A DNA stretch of 64,000 bases from Hephaestia sp. MAHUQ-44 (lineage in GTDB: Bacteria; Pseudomonadota; Alphaproteobacteria; Sphingomonadales; Sphingomonadaceae). Both the position numbers and the translations under genes were made by a program. The notes beneath the pieces were generated by a model. The model ran no database searches. It was given only the letters and a program-made list of their open reading frames with translations, and was not told the origin of the DNA. The stretch is from the NCBI RefSeq assembly GCF_023806085.1, contig NZ_JAMSLX010000002.1, positions 1-64,000 on the forward strand, written 5' to 3'. Each line of letters begins with the position of its first letter. Position 1 is the first letter of the stretch. Positions 59,797-64,000 of the stretch are shown in pieces.

Positions 59797-61082
59797 CGAT
59801 GATCAATGCATTTTCCGGCACTGCCGGCGATCGGCTCGACGCGGATGATGAGGCGCTGCTCGATCGCCGGGTTCGCGCGCTCGGCCCCGCCTATCGCCTG
59901 TTCTACGATCGCCCGGTGCATCCGGTGCGCGGAGAGGGCGTGTGGTTGTATCAAGCCGACGGCACGCGTTTGCTCGACGCGTATAACAACGTCGTGCCCG
60001 TGGGGCATTGCCATCCGGCGGTGGTCGAGGCGATCGCGACGCAGGCGGCCACGCTCAATACGCACACGCGCTATCTTGGCGATCGCGTGGTCGATTATGC
60101 CGAGCGGATGCTGACGACGCTGGGGGGAGACATCGCGCATGTCATGTTCACCTGCACCGGGTCGGAGGCGAACGATCTTGCGCTGCGCATCGCGCGTGCC
60201 GCCACCGGCGGGCGCGGCGTCATCGTCACCGCCAATGCCTATCACGGCGTGACGGCGCTGCTTGCGGGAATGTCGCCGTCGCTCGGCGATTCGGTCGGCC
60301 TGCACCGTTTCGTTCGCGCGGTGGCGCCGCCCGATCTCGCCGCTGCCGATCCGGCGGCAGGCTTTGCCGCCCGCGTTGCCGAGGCGGCCGACGTGCTTGC
60401 CGCGGCCGGATTCGGGCCGGCCACCTTGCTGGTCGATACCGTGCTGTCGAGCGATGGCGTTCTCGGGACGACGCGTGTGCTTGCCCCGGCGGTCGCGGCG
60501 ATCCGCGAGCGCGGCGGGGTCGTCATCGCCGACGAGGTGCAGGCGGGGCTTGGCCGCGTCGGGCCCGATTTTTGGGGATTCAGGTGGCAGGGGTTCGAGC
60601 CGGACCTCGTGACGTGCGGCAAGCCGATGGGCAATGGTCACCCCGTCGCGATGGTTGCCGGTCGCAGCGCGCTGTTCGCGGCGTTCGGCACCGTGCGTTA
60701 TTTCAACACCTTTGGCGGCAACGCCGTTTCGGCGGCAGCCGGGCTCGCGGTGCTCGACATCATCGAGCGCGACGGTCTCGCCGCGTCGGCGGAACGGGTC
60801 GGTGCCGATCTGGTCGAAGCGCTGGCCGCGGTCGGCGACCCACGCGTGCTCGAGGTTCGCGGTGTGGGTCTCGCCATCGCCGTCCGGCTTGCCAATGGTG
60901 ATCTCGCGCACCAGCTGGTCAACGCCATGCGCGAGCGCGGCGTTCTGATCAGCGCGACTGGCCGCGACGGTGCGGTGCTCAAAATCCGTCCGCCGTTGGT
61001 GTTCGGTGCCGAGCATAGCGACATTCTGGTTGCCGCCTTCGCCGCATCGCTCCGGGATATCGACGGGCAGCACGCCGGCTGA
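59793..61082 (+). CDS. Class III aminotransferase, phospholyase type (AGXT2L/ETNPPL-like)
   Basis: A 429-aa PLP enzyme of aminotransferase class III. The PLP lysine is Lys277 in VTCGKPMGNGHPVA, with IADEVQAGLGRVG before it and FNTFGGNAVSAAAGLAVL after it. The block AYNNVVPVGHCHPAVVEAI and LNTHTRYLGDRVVDYAERML is the pattern of ethanolamine-phosphate and phosphohydroxylysine phospho-lyases rather than ordinary transaminases. Such enzymes release ammonia and phosphate from a phosphorylated amino alcohol to give an aldehyde. Coupled by ATGA overlap to the kinase gene, it very likely uses that kinase's product. Transamination remains possible. Confidence 0.88.
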   Translation: MTMINAFSGTAGDRLDADDEALLDRRVRALGPAYRLFYDRPVHPVRGEGVWLYQADGTRLLDAYNNVVPVGHCHPAVVEAIATQAATLNTHTRYLGDRVVDYAERMLTTLGGDIAHVMFTCTGSEANDLALRIARAATGGRGVIVTANAYHGVTALLAGMSPSLGDSVGLHRFVRAVAPPDLAAADPAAGFAARVAEAADVLAAAGFGPATLLVDTVLSSDGVLGTTRVLAPAVAAIRERGGVVIADEVQAGLGRVGPDFWGFRWQGFEPDLVTCGKPMGNGHPVAMVAGRSALFAAFGTVRYFNTFGGNAVSAAAGLAVLDIIERDGLAASAERVGADLVEALAAVGDPRVLEVRGVGLAIAVRLANGDLAHQLVNAMRERGVLISATGRDGAVLKIRPPLVFGAEHSDILVAAFAASLRDIDGQHAG

Positions 61083-61168
61083 TCGGCCCGACGAGGATCA
61101 TGACGACGCTGCCAAACGTGTGGTGAAGCGCTGGGAAGGTGCATTGCTCCGCACGGTCAGTCCGAAAA

Positions 61169-61178
61169 TGTGATCACA
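61169..61178. promoter_or_regulatory. TGTGATCACA operator, site 5
   Basis: AAAATGTGATCACAATAC; the 10-bp core is a perfect palindrome. It ends 6 bp before the TTGACA box of the TonB receptor 2 promoter and 45 bp centre to centre from site 6. Confidence 0.8.
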
Positions 61179-61184
61179 ATACGC

Positions 61185-61213
61185 TTGACACCGGACCGGC
61201 TATCGCCTGTATT
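61185..61213 (+). promoter_or_regulatory. Sigma-70 promoter of TonB receptor 2
   Basis: A perfect -35 TTGACA (61185-61190) and a TGTATT -10 (61208-61213, 4 of 6) with a 17-bp spacer. It is 48 bp ahead of the receptor start codon and lies between operators 5 and 6. The -10 overlaps the left edge of operator 6, the same arrangement as at the NylB-like gene. Confidence 0.75.
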
Positions 61214-61228
61214 TGTGATCACAAATAC
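61209..61228. promoter_or_regulatory. TGTGATCACA operator, site 6 (20-bp perfect palindrome)
   Basis: GTATTTGTGATCACAAATAC is a perfect 20-bp palindrome, the longest of the six sites. It covers the end of the -10 element and the expected transcription start of the receptor gene, a classic repressor position. Confidence 0.88.
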
Positions 61229-61260
61229 TAGTCATAATAACTTTCTTGGGGGGGCGCCCG

Positions 61261-64000
61261 ATGCGAACCAAATTACTTGCTGCGTCCGCGATGGCGCTTG
61301 TCGGCATGATGCCGGCCCTTTCCTCTGCCCAGGAGGCGCCGGAGGCCGAGCGCGCGGGGAGCGGCGATGCGATCGTCGTGACCGGTACCCGCCTGTCGAC
61401 CTCGGTCGACAAGGTGCCCTATGCCGTGCTGCAGGTATCCGACGAGGAACTGGCGCAATCGGGGACCGACAATCTTGCCGACATCCTGACCGATCTCGGC
61501 CCGGTTTCGGTTGGCCTGAACGAGAATAACTCGCAGAATTTCTACGCAGCGGCGGGTAGTAATCTCGTCGATCTGCGCAAGCTCGGTTATGATCGCACGC
61601 TCGTGCTCGTGAACGGGCGGCGACAGGTGCCCGGCGCGATCGGCACCAACGCGGTCGATCTCAACGCCATTCCGGCACCGCTGATCGAACGCGTCGAAAT
61701 CGTGACCGGCGGCACCTCGGCGGTCTATGGCGCCGATGCTGTGTCGGGCGTCATCAATGTCGTTCTCAAGAACGATTACAAGGGGCTCGAACTGCGCGGC
61801 CGCGGTGGCATGACGGCGCGCGGCGACGGTGGGTCATACGGCCTGTCGATGCTCGCGGGCACCGATTTCGATGGCGGGCGCGGCAATATCACCTTCACCG
61901 CGCTTTACGACGACGTGAAGGGCGTCAAAGCGACCGCGCGCAGCTACGCGTCCGACAATTTCTATGCGTTCGACAACCCCGATATCTATATCGGCGGCAA
62001 CAGCCACGGCGCGGGCTATCCGTACCTCACCCATCACACCAACGTCAGTTATCTCGGGCCGACGCAGCTCGGGATCATCAATTTCGCGGCGTTCGGCATG
62101 CCCGGCGTCTATTCGGTCGCGCCGGGCGGGCAGAGCATCCGGCCGTATGATTATGGCGTGCTGGGAATCGATGTGTTCGGCACCCAGATCGGCGGCGACG
62201 GCGGCACGTACCAGCAATATGACAATCTCTCGCTGCCGGTTGAACGCATTTCGATGGCGGCCAACCTGCGCTACGAAATTGCGTCGGGCGCAGAGTTGTT
62301 TTTCGAAGGTCGCTATACCAACAGCGCGACCAGCACGCGCTGGCAGCCGATCGCCGATTGGGAATATGGTTACGTCCCGATTTCGGTGGACAACCCCTTC
62401 GTACCGGCCGGTTTCGGCGCCATGGTGCAAGCGACCTATGGGCTGCCGGCCTTCCCCTTCGGCCGCATCTACGAGGATTTCGGGCGCCGCGGCGCGGATA
62501 ACGAGCGCATCAGCCAGCAATATACCGGCGGCATTCGCGGCGAAACGCTCGGGCTGAAATACGAAGTTTTTGCCGGATATGGCCGCAACACGCTCGCGAG
62601 CCATTTGGTAGGCGGCCGCGATCAGGACCGGTTTCTTGAATCGATCGACGTCGTGCTGATGAACGGCCAGCCGGCTTGCGCCAGCGCCGATGCGCGCGCG
62701 CGCGGGTGCCAGCCGCTCAACGTCTTCAATCCGGCGGCAACCCCGGCGGGCATCGCGTACAGCCTGGTCGACGACAATTATGCCGCGCGGCAGACGCTGG
62801 CGATGGCGGGGGCCAACATCGCGGGCGATCTCTTTACGCTTCCTGCCGGCCCGGTCAGCGCGGTGCTCGGCGTTGAGGCGCGGCGCAACGCGATCAATAT
62901 CATGCCGTCGCATGCGACGCGCGGCTGCCGTATTCAGATGCTGTGTCAGGATCCCGCCAAGGGATCGGTCAGCGTCAGAGAGGCCTTTGGCGAGCTGCGT
63001 GTGCCGATCCTCGCCAATATGACGGCGATTGACGAACTGAGCTTCCAGGGCGCCGCGCGCCTTTCGGATTACGATACGACCGGCACCGACTGGACCTGGA
63101 ATCTGGGCGGCACTTACGCCCCCATTCCGGACGTGCGTTTCCGCGTCATGCGGAGCCGTGCGGTGCGGTCGCCGAGCCCCGACGCCTTGTTCTCGTCGCA
63201 GAGCCAGAGCTTCCTGTTCCTCAAGGATCCGTGCAGCGCGCCCAATCTCAATCAGGGCACGTCGAGCCGTGCCGGCAATTGCGCCGCGCTTGGCATCCCG
63301 GCGAGCTTCACCGCCAACAGTTCGTCCAAACCCGTTTATTTCGGCGGCAACCCCAATCTCGATGTCGAGAAGGGCGATACCTGGACGGCGGGGATGACGG
63401 TCACCCCACGTGTCATTCCCGGCCTGCGCATTGCGATCGATTATTATGACATCCGCCTGACGGGGGCGATCGCGCCGCTCGACGCGCAGACCATCCTCAA
63501 CACCTGCGTGGACAATCCAGTCAATCCCTCGGGTAGCCCGGCCTGCTCGGCGATCACGCGGGGCGCGGATAACAATATCAGCGCGGTCCGTTCGGGCTTC
63601 CTCAACGTTGGCCTGCTCAAGACGAGCGGGATCGATTTCAATATCGATTATGCCTTCCGGCTGTCGGCGCTATCGGCGCCGCTGCCCGGCCGCATCAACC
63701 TCAACGTCGGCGGAACCTGGGTCGATAAGCTGCGCTACTTCGCCGATGCTGCGGCGCCGGGCACCGAGCGGAAGCTGGAAGGCTTTCGTCCGGGCCAGCC
63801 TGGTGGGCTTGGCGGCACGCCCGAATGGGAGATGACCGGTTCGGCGACCTACTCGACCGAGCGGCTAGCCGTTACCTGGCACGCCCGCTACATTTCCAGC
63901 GTCTCGCTGGCCGCGTCGGAATTGGTGGCGTCACCACTGCCCGATTTCATGTATGATCTGCCTTATACCGGCAGCAAGATGTTCCATGATCTATCGATCG
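61261..64000 (+). CDS. TonB-dependent receptor (2), cut by window end
   Basis: At least 913 codons, still open at the window edge. A signal peptide ends near LSSAQ. The TonB-box-like region DAIVVTGTRLS, the plug (about 50-170 with VNGRRQVPGAIGTNAVDLNAIPAPLIERVEIVTGGTSAVYGADAVSGVINVVLKN-type blocks, given here in part as GTNAVDLNAIP and GGTSAVYGADAVSG) and a long barrel follow. It belongs to the large receptors with extended extracellular loops; several loops hold Cys pairs (PACASADARARGC, CRIQMLC, CSAPNLN...NC) that may form disulfides. It likely imports the substrate of the regulon from outside. Two operators flank its promoter. Confidence 0.94.
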   Translation, partial: MRTKLLAASAMALVGMMPALSSAQEAPEAERAGSGDAIVVTGTRLSTSVDKVPYAVLQVSDEELAQSGTDNLADILTDLGPVSVGLNENNSQNFYAAAGSNLVDLRKLGYDRTLVLVNGRRQVPGAIGTNAVDLNAIPAPLIERVEIVTGGTSAVYGADAVSGVINVVLKNDYKGLELRGRGGMTARGDGGSYGLSMLAGTDFDGGRGNITFTALYDDVKGVKATARSYASDNFYAFDNPDIYIGGNSHGAGYPYLTHHTNVSYLGPTQLGIINFAAFGMPGVYSVAPGGQSIRPYDYGVLGIDVFGTQIGGDGGTYQQYDNLSLPVERISMAANLRYEIASGAELFFEGRYTNSATSTRWQPIADWEYGYVPISVDNPFVPAGFGAMVQATYGLPAFPFGRIYEDFGRRGADNERISQQYTGGIRGETLGLKYEVFAGYGRNTLASHLVGGRDQDRFLESIDVVLMNGQPACASADARARGCQPLNVFNPAATPAGIAYSLVDDNYAARQTLAMAGANIAGDLFTLPAGPVSAVLGVEARRNAINIMPSHATRGCRIQMLCQDPAKGSVSVREAFGELRVPILANMTAIDELSFQGAARLSDYDTTGTDWTWNLGGTYAPIPDVRFRVMRSRAVRSPSPDALFSSQSQSFLFLKDPCSAPNLNQGTSSRAGNCAALGIPASFTANSSSKPVYFGGNPNLDVEKGDTWTAGMTVTPRVIPGLRIAIDYYDIRLTGAIAPLDAQTILNTCVDNPVNPSGSPACSAITRGADNNISAVRSGFLNVGLLKTSGIDFNIDYAFRLSALSAPLPGRINLNVGGTWVDKLRYFADAAAPGTERKLEGFRPGQPGGLGGTPEWEMTGSATYSTERLAVTWHARYISSVSLAASELVASPLPDFMYDLPYTGSKMFHDLSI

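Noticed and set aside
58602..61228. TGTGATCACA sites as CRP/FNR operators
   Set aside because: CRP sites have TGTGA-N6-TCACA with a 6-bp spacer; here the half-sites are directly joined. The clustering near a GntR/FCD gene also favours the latter.
1..64000. CRISPR arrays, rRNA and tRNA genes, phage integration module
   Set aside because: No regularly spaced direct repeats, no rRNA-like or tRNA-like stretches and no integrase or phage structural genes were seen on either strand by reading.

Overview
The window is high-GC DNA from an alphaproteobacterium, most likely a sphingomonad (Sphingomonas, Sphingobium or Novosphingobium type). The evidence is a sphingan-like exopolysaccharide (EPS) assembly and dTDP-rhamnose gene order, two large TonB-dependent receptors, many ATGA-type stop/start overlaps, and the kind of accessory acyl-CoA catabolism common in this group. 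No rRNA, tRNA or CRISPR array was seen.

Layout. 0-0.6 kb: the 3' end of an IS630-type transposase and a long perfect hairpin. 0.6-12.6 kb: an EPS locus. A GT26 glycosyltransferase and an SGNH esterase lie on the minus strand. On the plus strand a tightly overlapping operon encodes an outer-membrane export protein, a beta-barrel, a chain-length/co-polymerase protein, a BY-type kinase domain, then rmlA-rmlC-(VioA-like aminotransferase)-rmlD-rmlB. 12.7-18.3 kb: a Tat-exported GH115 glucuronidase, a DUF1080 hydrolase, a class I aminotransferase and a nucleoside deaminase. 18.5-23.8 kb: a nitric-oxide-responsive cluster (cytochrome c, DUF2249 proteins, MIP18 protein, heme-type membrane protein, Rrf2/NsrR regulator, TDT transporter) with a near-perfect NsrR-like palindrome. 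24-27.8 kb: two MFS transporters and a dead IS481 transposase.

27.8-33.9 kb: a six-gene minus-strand acyl-CoA operon (thiolase, split MaoC pair, SDR, enoyl-CoA hydratase, acyl-CoA ligase) beside a GntR/FCD regulator. 34.3-38.9 kb: a GPH transporter, an amidase-signature amidase and a C45 Ntn-hydrolase, ending against a TetR gene. 39-51.2 kb: a sigma-70/ECF-like factor, two AMP ligases, SnoaL-like, PhyH and small acidic proteins, enoyl-CoA hydratases, a TonB receptor and tandem acyl-CoA dehydrogenases. These segments together look like uptake and beta-oxidation-style breakdown of a complex acyl or amide compound.

51.2-64 kb: the most interesting part. A second GntR regulator, a NylB/beta-lactamase-fold hydrolase, a complete oligopeptide-type ABC importer, an APH-fold small-molecule kinase overlapping a phospholyase-type class III aminotransferase, and a TonB receptor are tied together by six copies of a TGTGATCACA-type palindrome. 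Two copies overlap the -10 element of good sigma-70 promoters. I read this as one uptake-and-degradation regulon for a peptide-like or amide-linked amino-alcohol compound: outer-membrane import, periplasmic amide or ester cleavage, ABC import, phosphorylation of a hydroxyl, then elimination of phosphate and ammonia. The substrate is unknown.
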